NCBI RefSeq assembly: GCF_008000755.1
Contig: NZ_CP041690.1
Location: forward strand, 1 to 64,000
DNA from: Youhaiella tibetensis
Lineage (GTDB): Bacteria; Pseudomonadota; Alphaproteobacteria; Rhizobiales; Devosiaceae
Length of the DNA: 64,000 bases
Reading direction: 5' to 3'
Notes under the pieces: generated by a model
Database searches by the model: none
Told to the model about the DNA's origin: nothing
What the model saw: only the letters and a program-made list of their open reading frames with translations
Position numbers and translations under genes: made by a program
Shown here: positions 28,730 through 37,206 of the stretch, one piece after another
How the letters are laid out: each line of letters starts with the position of its first letter
Numbering within the stretch: position 1 is the stretch's first letter

Positions 28730-29299
28730 CTAAAGCAGCTTGGCCGCCGCGATGGCCAGCACCTCCCTGAAACCGGTGAGATCGGTATAGAGCGCGTCCC
28801 CGGCGGCATCGTGAACCACCACCGCGCCGTCGCGGCGCTCGACCCCGCCATGGAGCATGAGGTTGTCGATCATCTCGAAATCTTCCACCGAAAGCCCGTC
28901 GGGCCCGCGGTGGCGGCCCTCGGCATCGGCGACCACGGCGCCCTCGTAATAGGTATGGATGCGCGCCCCGTGGTCCGCCGCCACGTTGGTATAGGCGAAG
29001 GCATGCTTGCCGCGTCCGCACATGAAGCCGAGCTCATAGGCCGTGCCCACATCGGCGGCGATGCCGCGGAAGGGCGTGAGATTGGCGATGATGGCGTCGG
29101 CCTCCAGCATCATCTGCTCGTCGATCTCGCTGATCGAAAGTCCCAACCCCTTCTTGGTCGGCGCCGGCGGGATTTCGAGGTCGCCCGGCGAGAGCGGCAC
29201 GAACCCGGCCTGCCGGGCGAGCTCGGCCTTGGCGTCGAGGATTTCACGGGCATTGGCCAGGAACACTTCGGGCCCGGCCAGATAGACTTTGATGGACAT
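28730..29299 (-). CDS. Nucleoside 2-deoxyribosyltransferase family protein
   Basis: 189 residues. Family motifs: KVYLAGPEVFLANAREI (N-terminal substrate loop), EIDEQMMLEADAIIANLTPFRG and DVGTAYELGFMCGRGKHAFAY, which contains the catalytic Glu region. Such enzymes swap or hydrolyse the base of deoxynucleosides. ATG 29299 directly follows the stop of the adenine deaminase gene (29302), so the two are translationally linked and probably act together in purine salvage. Confidence 0.85.
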   Translation of the reverse strand: MSIKVYLAGPEVFLANAREILDAKAELARQAGFVPLSPGDLEIPPAPTKKGLGLSISEIDEQMMLEADAIIANLTPFRGIAADVGTAYELGFMCGRGKHAFAYTNVAADHGARIHTYYEGAVVADAEGRHRGPDGLSVEDFEMIDNLMLHGGVERRDGAVVVHDAAGDALYTDLTGFREVLAIAAAKLL

Positions 29300-29301
29300 G
29301 C

Positions 29302-31164
29302 TTACCAAACGACCTTGTGGGTTTCCCCGGTTTGAACGTTCACGAACCCTTCGGGCGCCAGCTCGGAAGGGGCCACCAGCACCCAGCGCCACGGCGAGCA
29401 GGTGAGGGTGGCAAAGATCAGGAACTCCGGAAAACCGGGTTTCCACAGATTGAGCGCGGAAGGCTTATACATCCAGGTGACCTTTTCGGCTGCCCGGTAA
29501 AACGCCTGCATTTCCGCATCGAGCGCTTGCGCCGTCCGCGCCGTCATGAGCCCGCCCACCTCGTAGCGCACTTCGCCCACCACTTCGCCGTGATGCACCA
29601 GCACCCAGCCGCCCCCGATCTCCTGGAGGCGATTGACGGCCATGGCCATGGCCGCGTCGTCCGAGCCGATGACCCACACATTGTGGCTGTCATGGGCCAC
29701 CGAGCAGGCGAGCGCGGTCTCCTCGTCCTGCGGTCCGCACCCTGTCCAGAACATCCTGGCCACCGCCCCGTCGCCGCGATAGCGGTCGACCAGCGCCCAT
29801 TTGGTGATGAAGCGGGCGGCGTCGCGCTGCACGAGCCCGTCGGCGACGGGCAGTTCCTCGACCAGAAAGTCCTCGTTCCAGTGGAAGGGGCGCAGCACCG
29901 CCGCGTTCATGCTGGTACGGCCGGGCAGGGCTGGGATGGCGAAATCGGCGGCCGAAAGCGTCCGTCCCACATTCATGGTCTGGGTCGCCCAGCCCGGCCA
30001 GGCGATGGCCGGCAATTCACCGACGAAGGTTTCCCCGTTCGAGACCAGGGCGCCATCGGCATAGACATGGGCGATCGCCAGGCTTTCCAGGTCCGAAAGC
30101 AGAACTATGTCGGCATAGCGCCCCGGCGTGATCGAGCCCACCCACTGGTCGATGCGCATGTGGCGGGCCGGATTGATGGTGGCGCACTGGATGGCGATCT
30201 CGGGCGCCAGACCATGCGCGATGGCGAAGCGGACGTTGTGGTCGCTCGCGCCCTTTTCGAGCGTCTCGGAGGCCGAGCGGTCATCGGTGGTGAAGGCGAC
30301 ATTGGACCAGTCGGCCAACCCGCGCTCGATGAGCCCGGGAATTATGACGTCATAGGAGAACGGGCGCAGCTCGACGAAGATGCCGCGCTGCAGGCGATCC
30401 CAGGCTTCGTCCAGCGCCCAGACCTCGTGGTCGGACGAGAGCCCGGCTGCGGCGAAGGCGGAGATGTCGTGCGGATCGGTGAGGCCCGATCCATGGCCCT
30501 CCACGACCCCCCGCATCTCGAACGTCGCCCCGATCATGCCCCACATGCGCACATAGGAGGGGTTTTCCGGGTTCCAGACGGCGGGCCAGTCCATGACCTC
30601 GTCGAGGCTGGTCACCGAAAGATCACGGGCGAGAAAGGCCTTCTGCTCCTCATAGCCGTAATAGCCCCCGCTCTCTTCCCAGGCGCTGGGCGGCACGGCC
30701 GAGCCGGGCTGGATGAAGACCTTGAGCTGGGAGCCGGCCTCGCGGGCCTTCTGCCAGAATTCGGTATTGCGCGCGCCGTTGACATTGGCGAATTCGTGGC
30801 TGGCCTCGCATGTCCAGGTATTGCCGCGCGGCAGCACCAGCGCAGCCTCGAATTCGGGGGTCAGGTGCGTGGATTCGATGTGCTTGTGCACCTCGCCGAA
30901 CCCGGGCACGGCCGAAAGACCGTGATAGCTGACGCGCGCCTTGACCGTGCCCTTGTAGCTGCCGCGCTGCCCGACATAGGCGATGCGGCGCCCCGCCACG
31001 ATGATCTCCTGGTCTTCGAGCCACTGGCGCGAATGCACGGCGAGGAGCCGGCCCACCTCGATGGCGAGGTCGGCGGGCGCCTTGCCCAGCGCGACCAGGG
31101 TCAGGTTCTGGCGGATGGCCACCTCGTCGGCGGCATCCAGGATCAGGTCGTCGGGCAGGGCCAT
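29302..31164 (-). CDS. ade: Adenine deaminase
   Basis: 620-residue amidohydrolase converting adenine to hypoxanthine and ammonia. Metal-binding GFGEVHKHIEST (HxH), a central Asp in FTTDDRS, and the adenine deaminase C-terminal domain block ACSVAHDSHNVWVIGSDDAAMA. The first metal motif deviates from the usual PGFIDxHxHIESS (GFGEVHKH), as in the longer alphaproteobacterial Ade2-type subgroup. ATG 31164 chosen; the longer frame starts inside the divergent promoter. In operon with the deoxyribosyltransferase and divergent from guanine deaminase. Confidence 0.85.
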   Translation of the reverse strand: MALPDDLILDAADEVAIRQNLTLVALGKAPADLAIEVGRLLAVHSRQWLEDQEIIVAGRRIAYVGQRGSYKGTVKARVSYHGLSAVPGFGEVHKHIESTHLTPEFEAALVLPRGNTWTCEASHEFANVNGARNTEFWQKAREAGSQLKVFIQPGSAVPPSAWEESGGYYGYEEQKAFLARDLSVTSLDEVMDWPAVWNPENPSYVRMWGMIGATFEMRGVVEGHGSGLTDPHDISAFAAAGLSSDHEVWALDEAWDRLQRGIFVELRPFSYDVIIPGLIERGLADWSNVAFTTDDRSASETLEKGASDHNVRFAIAHGLAPEIAIQCATINPARHMRIDQWVGSITPGRYADIVLLSDLESLAIAHVYADGALVSNGETFVGELPAIAWPGWATQTMNVGRTLSAADFAIPALPGRTSMNAAVLRPFHWNEDFLVEELPVADGLVQRDAARFITKWALVDRYRGDGAVARMFWTGCGPQDEETALACSVAHDSHNVWVIGSDDAAMAMAVNRLQEIGGGWVLVHHGEVVGEVRYEVGGLMTARTAQALDAEMQAFYRAAEKVTWMYKPSALNLWKPGFPEFLIFATLTCSPWRWVLVAPSELAPEGFVNVQTGETHKVVW

Positions 31165-31201
31165 GCGGGCGCTCCAGGGGGCAGATCGCGAAACCGGATT
31201 A

Positions 31202-31215
31202 GTAAACCGATTTAC
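31202..31215. promoter_or_regulatory. LacI-type operator-like palindrome between ade and guaD
   Basis: GTAAACCGATTTAC: GTAAA/TTTAC half-sites around a central CG with one mismatched pair, the architecture of LacI/PurR-family operators. It overlaps a 13-bp-spaced direct repeat AAACCGGATTA (31191)/AAACCGATTTA (31204). Lies 37 bp upstream of ade and 93 bp upstream of guaD. No LacI gene is present in the window. Confidence 0.4.
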
Positions 31216-31308
31216 CACGAGAGATCGCGCCGGCCAAGTGCGCTCGTGGCCGCGCTGTCATTGTCAGCCCGCGGCTGCTAGCGTCGCCTCAGAATCAAAG
31301 GGGTTTCC

Positions 31309-32655
31309 ATGAGCGACATCGTCGGCAGGACCATCCACGCCACCTTCTTCCACGCGCCCACGCCCGAAGCCCTCCAGTGCCTCGAGGCCGTGCTGGCCGT
31401 GGGCGCGGACGGGCGCATTGAGAGCGTCGTGCGTGCGGACGAAGCCGGGTTCGCCCAGGCCTGCGAGGAGGCCGATCTCACCCTGCCCGAAGGGTGCTGC
31501 GTGCTTCCCGGCTTTGTCGACTGCCACGTTCACGCCCCCCAATACCCCCAGCTCGGCCAGGCGCTCGACGTGCCGCTCGAAGTCTGGCTGCAGAAATATA
31601 CCTTCCCGCTCGAGGCCCGCTACCAGGACCTCGATTTCGCCCGCACGAGCTATACGGCGCTGGTCGAGGACCTTCTCGCCTCGGGCACGACCACCGCGCT
31701 CTATTTCGCCACGGTGCACCAGGAAGCCACCAGGCTCCTCGTCGACATCTGCCTCGAAAAGGGCCAGCGGGCGCTGGTGGGCAAGGTGGCGATGGACGAT
31801 CCCCAATCGTGCCCGCAATACTATCGCGATGCTTCGCCCGAAGAGGCCGTGGCCGGCACGCGCGCCCTCATCGACTACGTCCGCGCCCATCCGGCCAACC
31901 AGGACAACCGCGTCCTCCCCGTGGTGACGCCGCGCTTCATACCGTCTTGCACCGATGCGGCGCTCGAGGGCCTGGGCCGGCTCGCCGCCGAGTGCGGCTG
32001 CCACGTCCAGACCCATTGCTCGGAAAGCGACTGGGCCCATGGCTACGTCCTCGACCGGCACGGGGTCACGGACGCCGAAAGCCTCGACCGCTTCGGGCTC
32101 CTCGGCCGGCGCTCCATCCTGGCCCATTCCAATTTCCTCACCGAGGACGACATGGACCGGCTGGCGGCCCGCGGGGCAGGCGTCGCCCATTGCGCGCTCT
32201 CGAACGCCTATTTCGCCAACTCGGTCTTTCCGCTGCGCGCCGCGCTCGCCCGGGGCGTCCATGTGGGGCTGGGCACCGATATTTCCGGTGGTCCGTCCGG
32301 CTCGATGTTCGAGGCCGCGCGCATGACCATCGCCGCTTCGCGCATGCTCGAGACCGGCGTCAATCCGGCGCTCCCCGCCGAGCGGCGCGGCCGGCCCGGC
32401 TCGCGCGTCGATTTCGTCACCGCTTTCCACCTGGCGACAGCCGGCGGCGGCCAAGCGCTCGACCTGCCCATCGGCCGGTTCGAGCCGGGGTGCCTCTTCG
32501 ATGCCATGGTCATCGACACGCGCCTCCGCGAGGGTGGCATCCGCCTCCTGGCGCCCGCGAGCCCGTCCGATATCCTCGAAAAGATCCTCTACACCGCCAA
32601 CCGGGCCAATATTTCCAGGGTCTGGGTGGGCGGCCGCGCCGTTGCGGGCCGCTAG
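31309..32655 (+). CDS. guaD: Guanine deaminase
   Basis: 448-residue zinc amidohydrolase, guanine to xanthine plus ammonia. Zinc motif LPGFVDCHVHAPQYPQLG is characteristic of guanine deaminase (HAPQY), followed by VQTHCSESDWAHG, the FLTEDDMD region and GTDISGGPSGSMFEAAR with the catalytic Asp. Divergent from adenine deaminase; together they feed purine bases to xanthine. The stop overlaps the convergent Nudix gene by 4 bp. Confidence 0.93.
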   Translation: MSDIVGRTIHATFFHAPTPEALQCLEAVLAVGADGRIESVVRADEAGFAQACEEADLTLPEGCCVLPGFVDCHVHAPQYPQLGQALDVPLEVWLQKYTFPLEARYQDLDFARTSYTALVEDLLASGTTTALYFATVHQEATRLLVDICLEKGQRALVGKVAMDDPQSCPQYYRDASPEEAVAGTRALIDYVRAHPANQDNRVLPVVTPRFIPSCTDAALEGLGRLAAECGCHVQTHCSESDWAHGYVLDRHGVTDAESLDRFGLLGRRSILAHSNFLTEDDMDRLAARGAGVAHCALSNAYFANSVFPLRAALARGVHVGLGTDISGGPSGSMFEAARMTIAASRMLETGVNPALPAERRGRPGSRVDFVTAFHLATAGGGQALDLPIGRFEPGCLFDAMVIDTRLREGGIRLLAPASPSDILEKILYTANRANISRVWVGGRAVAGR

Positions 32656-33122
32656 GCGTCCTGCATCGGGCGCGCGGTGGCCAGCAGCATCTGGCAGGTG
32701 GCCTCGCACAGCAGCCGGCGCAGATGCGGCTCGTGGATCAGCGCCTGGGCTTCATCGAGCCGCAGCCAGCGCCGTTCGCGCTCGGAGACTTCCGGCCAGT
32801 CCTCCAGTTCCTGGAGCACGTCCATGGCATAGACCGTCACCGTGCAAGGCAGGAGCGTGCCGTCCTTGAGCAGCTTCTCGTACCGATAGCTGCCGAAGGG
32901 AACCACATTGGCCTCCCCGCGGACGCCCGCTTCCTCGAAGGCTTCCTGGAGCGCCGCTTCGGCCGGGGTCTTGCCCGCGATCGGCCAACCCTTGGGGATC
33001 AGCCAGCGCCGCGAGGTGCGCGAGGTGATCAGCAGCACTTCCACCTCGCCCGTCCCACAGCGTCGCCAGGGCAGGGCCGCGACCTGCTGGGCGTGCTGGC
33101 GGATGGGTTCGGGCGACGTCAT
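32652..33122 (-). CDS. NUDIX hydrolase (diphosphoinositol polyphosphate phosphohydrolase-like)
   Basis: 156 residues. Nudix box region GWPIAGKTPAEAALQEAFEEAGV: the core EEAGV and preceding Glu are intact, but the consensus Arg of REUxEE is Gln and the first consensus Glu is Lys. This variant, with the PKGW block before it, is shared by many alphaproteobacterial DIPP-like Nudix proteins as I remember them. Substrate unknown: dinucleoside polyphosphates or diphosphoinositol-like compounds are possible. Confidence 0.82.
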   Translation of the reverse strand: MTSPEPIRQHAQQVAALPWRRCGTGEVEVLLITSRTSRRWLIPKGWPIAGKTPAEAALQEAFEEAGVRGEANVVPFGSYRYEKLLKDGTLLPCTVTVYAMDVLQELEDWPEVSERERRWLRLDEAQALIHEPHLRRLLCEATCQMLLATARPMQDA

Positions 33123-33278
33123 GGCTGGAGCGCCTTTGCGATCAGATACGAGTTATGGCCCCATACCATCTTCCGCCCGCAATGGTTAACGAATAGTTGC
33201 AATGCTTAGGTCGCACTTCCCCGCCCCGGCCGGGCATGGCAGGTTGCCGGCAAATCAGTCTCCGGGGTTACTCACGCA

Positions 33279-34538
33279 ATGAAAGTCTTGGTTTTGGGTG
33301 GCGGCGTCATTGGTGTGACGAGCGCCTGGTATCTGGCGCAGGCCGGGCACGAGGTGGAAGTCATCGAGCGCCAGCCCGGGCCCGCCCTCGAAACCAGCTT
33401 CGCCAATGCCGGCGAGATCTCGCCCGGCTATGCCTCGCCCTGGGCCGGGCCGGGCGTGCCGCGCAAGGCGATCAAATGGCTGCTCATGCGCCATGGCCCG
33501 CTGGTGGTGCGCCCCCGGTTCGATCCGCATCAATGGGTGTGGATGCTCCAGATGCTGCGCAACTGCACCTCGGCACGCTATGCGCGCAACAAGGCGCGCA
33601 TGGTGCCCATCGCCGAATATTCGCGCGATTGCCTCAAGGACCTGCGCGCCACCACCGGCATCGCCTATGACGATCGCGCCATGGGCACGCTCCAGGTCTT
33701 CCGCACCCAAAAGCAGCTCGACGACGCCCACAAGGATACCGAGGTGCTCGCCCAGTTCGGCGTGCCCTATGAAACGCTCGATGCCGCCGGCTGTGCAGGC
33801 GCCGAGCCGGCCCTGGGCGCGGTGCGCGAAAAGATCGTGGGCGGCCTGCGCCTTCCGGGCGACGAGACCGGCGACTGCCAGATGTTCACCGAGCGCCTCG
33901 CCGAGATGGCCAGGGCCAAGGGCGTCGTCTTCCATTTCGGCGAGACCATTTCGGCCATTCGCGCCGAAGGCGGCCGCATCGTCGGGGTGACAACCAGCGC
34001 CGGCGAGCGCCGGGCCGACGCCTATGTAGTGGCCCTGGGCAGCTATTCGCCCCAGGCCGTGCGCCCGCTCGGCATTTCCCTGCCGGTCTATCCGGTCAAG
34101 GGCTATTCGATCACCGTTCCGATCGCCGAAGAGGCGCGCGCGCCGGTGTCCACGGTGATGGACGAGAGCTACAAGATCGCCATCACCCGCCTCGGGAGTC
34201 GCATCCGCGTCGGCGGCACCGCCGAGGTCGCCGGGTTCGACCTCAAGCTGCGCCAGCCGCGCAAGGACGCGCTCGTCCATTCGGTGACCGACCTCTTCCC
34301 GGGCGGCGGCGATATCGAAAAGGCCACCTTCTGGTGTGGCCTGCGCCCGATGACGCCCGATGGTCCCCCGGTCGTGGGCGCCACCCCTTACGCCAACCTT
34401 TTCCTCAATACCGGGCACGGCACGCTGGGCTGGACCATGAGCTGCGGCTCGGGCCGGGTCCTCGCCGATCTCGTGAGCGGCGCCAAGCCCGATATCGACC
34501 CGGCCGACGTCTCGCTCGCGCGCTATCGCGCCGCCTGA
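33279..34538 (+). CDS. dadA: D-amino acid dehydrogenase, DadA type
   Basis: 419-residue FAD enzyme that oxidises D-amino acids (e.g. D-alanine) to keto acids, passing electrons to the membrane quinone pool. Dinucleotide-binding [27 protein letters not shown], the DadA block [22 protein letters not shown], and the C-terminal FAD segment [20 protein letters not shown]. Start ATG 33279. No dadX racemase adjacent. Stands alone downstream of a divergent Nudix gene. Confidence 0.92.
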   Translation: MKVLVLGGGVIGVTSAWYLAQAGHEVEVIERQPGPALETSFANAGEISPGYASPWAGPGVPRKAIKWLLMRHGPLVVRPRFDPHQWVWMLQMLRNCTSARYARNKARMVPIAEYSRDCLKDLRATTGIAYDDRAMGTLQVFRTQKQLDDAHKDTEVLAQFGVPYETLDAAGCAGAEPALGAVREKIVGGLRLPGDETGDCQMFTERLAEMARAKGVVFHFGETISAIRAEGGRIVGVTTSAGERRADAYVVALGSYSPQAVRPLGISLPVYPVKGYSITVPIAEEARAPVSTVMDESYKIAITRLGSRIRVGGTAEVAGFDLKLRQPRKDALVHSVTDLFPGGGDIEKATFWCGLRPMTPDGPPVVGATPYANLFLNTGHGTLGWTMSCGSGRVLADLVSGAKPDIDPADVSLARYRAA

Positions 34539-34560
34539 CGGGGGCGGCTCTGAAACCGGC

Positions 34561-34587
34561 GCAGGCGCCCGTCACACGGGCGCTTGC
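34561..34587. terminator. Hairpin after dadA
   Basis: 7-bp perfect core GCGCCCG/CGGGCGC with a TCACA loop, extended outward by GCA/TGC and one G-T pair. No T-tract. Possible terminator in the dadA-chemoreceptor gap. Confidence 0.4.
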
Positions 34588-34723
34588 AGCCCCGGCGGAT
34601 CAGGGAAAATTCTCCCGCCGCCGCTACCGTTTCCTTAACCAAATCGCAGGGTTGTCGCGCGCCTAGTGACCTCAGGCCGTCCAGGAGGGATTGGCTGTTG
34701 CATCCCTAGACGTGGAGGCGTCG

Positions 34724-37141
34724 GTGCGTATCAAATCTCTACCGGTCAAGGTGTCCTTGTTTGCCGGAATCGCCTTGGCCGCGGTCTTTGCCGTCGGCAT
34801 GACCGTGCTGGTCCAGCGTGTCGGAACGACCGTGGAAAGCCAGACCCTCAAACTCCAGGACGAAACGACCAGCAATGTCTCGGCCGAGGTCTCCTCGCGC
34901 CTGCAGGCGGCGGCCCGGATCGCCCAGAACATCGCTTCGACCATGTCCGGCCTGCGCGAGAGCGGGGTCACAGACCGCGCCGCCTATGATGCGCTGCTCG
35001 AAAAGCTTCTCGCCGACAGCCCGGCGATCCTGGCCACCTGGTCGGCCTGGCAGCCCAACGCGCTTGACGGGCGCGACGCCGAATTCGCCGGCCAGTCCCC
35101 CTGGGACGCCACCGGCCGCTACGTGCCCTACTGGAACCGCGGCTCGGGCAAGATCATCGAGGAAATGCTCGCCGACTACGATACGCCCGGCCCGGGCGAC
35201 TATGCGCTGCTGCCCAAGAACCTGGACCGCGCCGTCGCCATCGAACCCTATCCCTATATGGTCGCCGGCCAGAACCTGCTCATCACCTCCTTCGGCGTGC
35301 CGATCAAGGTCGACGGCAAATATGCCGGCACCGCGGGCATCGATCTGGCGCTGGCCGACGTCAACCAGGTCGTTTCGGCCTTCCATCCCTTCGATACCGG
35401 CCGCGTCATGCTGATCTCGGGCACCGGCATCGCCGTGTCCCACCCCGATCCGGCCGTCATCGGCCAGAAGCTTCCCGATAGCGATCCCATCGCGGCCATC
35501 GCCAAACAGGCCATCGCCAGCGGCAACCGCGCCCAGGGCGAAGCCACCGGTGCCGATGGCGCCGTCTGGCGCTTCATGGCCGCCCCCATCAATGCCGGTG
35601 GCACCGAGGACAAGTGGGCCGTCGTCTCGATGGTTCCGGCCGCCACGCTTTCCGCCGCCGTCAACGAGGCGCGCTGGACGATCGTGGCGCTCTCGGCGCT
35701 GTGCGTGCTCGCCGCCGCCGCCATCGTCTTCGGGCTGATGAAGGTGCTGGTGGGCAAGCCGCTCAACCGGCTGGGCGATACCGTCGAGGTCATGGCCGCC
35801 GGCAATTACGAGGTGACCGTGCCCGGCACCGAGCGGATCGACGAGATCGGCACGCTTTCGCGCGCCGTCGAAGTCTTCCGCGAGAACGGGCTCAAGGTGG
35901 CGCAGATGACCGAGGCGGAAGCCGTGCGCATCATCGCCGACAAGGAGGCCCGCACCCGCATGATGGGCGAGCTCCGCGACGCCTTCGGCAACGTTGTGAA
36001 CGCGGCGGTGGAAGGCGACTTCACCCGCCGGGTCGACGCCAGCTTCCCCGATGCCGAACTCAACGACATCGCCTCCTCGATCAACAACCTGGTCACCACG
36101 GTCGATCGCGGCCTTTCGGAGACCGGCGAAGTGCTCTCGGCCCTGGCCGAAACCAACCTCACCCGCCGTGTCGAGGGTCAGTACCAGGGCGCCTTCGCAC
36201 GCCTCAAGGGCGACACCAATGCGGTGGCCGACAAGCTCACCGAGATCGTCGGGCAGCTCAAGGCCACCTCCCAGGCGCTCAAGACCGCCACCGGAGAAAT
36301 CCTCTCGGGCGCCAACGATCTCTCCGAACGCACCACCAAGCAGGCGGCCACCATCGAAGAGACTTCGGCGGCCATGGAGCAATTGGCCACGACGGTCCTG
36401 CAGAACGCCAACCGCGCCAAGGACGCCAGCGACAACGCCGCCGACGTGACCCGCACGGCCGAGCAGGGTGGTCAGGTCATGGGCCAGGCCAATGAGGCCA
36501 TGGAGCGCATCGAGACCTCCTCGTCCAAGATCTCCAACATCATCGGCATGATCGACGACATCGCCTTCCAGACCAATCTGCTGGCCCTCAACGCTTCGGT
36601 CGAAGCGGCACGCGCCGGCGAGGCCGGCAAGGGCTTTGCGGTGGTCGCCGTCGAAGTGCGTCGCCTGGCGCAATCGGCCGCTGAGGCCTCGGCCGAGGTC
36701 AAGGCCCTCATCGAGCAGAGCGCCATCGAGGTGCAGGGTGGCACCAAGCTCGTCGCCGACGCGGCGGCCAAGCTTGCGGCCATGCTCGAAGGCGTGCGCG
36801 CCAACAATAGCCTCATGGACGGGATTGCCCGCGAAAGCCGCGAGCAGGCGTCGGCCATCGAGGAGGTCACCACCGCCGTCCGCCAGATGGACGAGATGAC
36901 CCAGCACAATGCCGCGCTCGTCGAAGAGATCAACGCGGCCATCGAGCAGACCGAATCCCAGGCCACCGAGCTCGACGGGATCGTCACCGTGTTCACGCTC
37001 ACCGATGGCGAGCGCACCCGGTTCGAGCCCGCCGCGCGCGCCACCGCGCCCCGCGCCCTGCCCGGCAAGCTCAAGCAGGCCGCCAAGTCCTATCTCTCCA
37101 ATGGCAACGCTGCCATTTCGGCGGACTGGGACGAGTTCTGA
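34724..37141 (+). CDS. Methyl-accepting chemotaxis protein with Cache sensor and CheR-docking tail
   Basis: Transmembrane chemoreceptor, 805 residues from GTG 34724, which has GGAGG at 5-nt spacing; TTG 34691 has a site only 2 nt away. First helix KVSLFAGIALAAVFAVGMTVL; periplasmic double-Cache region (PYPYMVAGQNLLITSFGVPI, GKYAGTAGIDLALADVN); second helix around residues 320-345; HAMP-like segments; signalling domain with IIGMIDDIAFQTNLLALNA and EAARAGEAGKGFAVVAVEVR hairpin tip. It ends ADWDEF, matching the xWxxF pentapeptide that tethers CheR/CheB in high-abundance receptors. Cache ligands are often amino or organic acids; nothing specific here. No che genes nearby. Confidence 0.92.
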   Translation: MRIKSLPVKVSLFAGIALAAVFAVGMTVLVQRVGTTVESQTLKLQDETTSNVSAEVSSRLQAAARIAQNIASTMSGLRESGVTDRAAYDALLEKLLADSPAILATWSAWQPNALDGRDAEFAGQSPWDATGRYVPYWNRGSGKIIEEMLADYDTPGPGDYALLPKNLDRAVAIEPYPYMVAGQNLLITSFGVPIKVDGKYAGTAGIDLALADVNQVVSAFHPFDTGRVMLISGTGIAVSHPDPAVIGQKLPDSDPIAAIAKQAIASGNRAQGEATGADGAVWRFMAAPINAGGTEDKWAVVSMVPAATLSAAVNEARWTIVALSALCVLAAAAIVFGLMKVLVGKPLNRLGDTVEVMAAGNYEVTVPGTERIDEIGTLSRAVEVFRENGLKVAQMTEAEAVRIIADKEARTRMMGELRDAFGNVVNAAVEGDFTRRVDASFPDAELNDIASSINNLVTTVDRGLSETGEVLSALAETNLTRRVEGQYQGAFARLKGDTNAVADKLTEIVGQLKATSQALKTATGEILSGANDLSERTTKQAATIEETSAAMEQLATTVLQNANRAKDASDNAADVTRTAEQGGQVMGQANEAMERIETSSSKISNIIGMIDDIAFQTNLLALNASVEAARAGEAGKGFAVVAVEVRRLAQSAAEASAEVKALIEQSAIEVQGGTKLVADAAAKLAAMLEGVRANNSLMDGIARESREQASAIEEVTTAVRQMDEMTQHNAALVEEINAAIEQTESQATELDGIVTVFTLTDGERTRFEPAARATAPRALPGKLKQAAKSYLSNGNAAISADWDEF

Positions 37142-37152
37142 TCCAAAAGCAA

Positions 37153-37182
37153 AGCGAGGAGCCGGGGTTCCGGCTCCTCGCT
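37153..37182. terminator. Long hairpin terminator between chemoreceptor and aldehyde dehydrogenase genes
   Basis: 13-bp perfect stem (AGCGAGGAGCCGG and its complement) with a GGTT loop. On the minus strand it is followed by TTTGCTTTT, so it terminates the aldehyde dehydrogenase operon; on the plus strand it sits 11 bp after the chemoreceptor stop. Confidence 0.85.
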
Positions 37183-37206
37183 CAAGACTTGCGGGGAAAA
37201 AATCGG

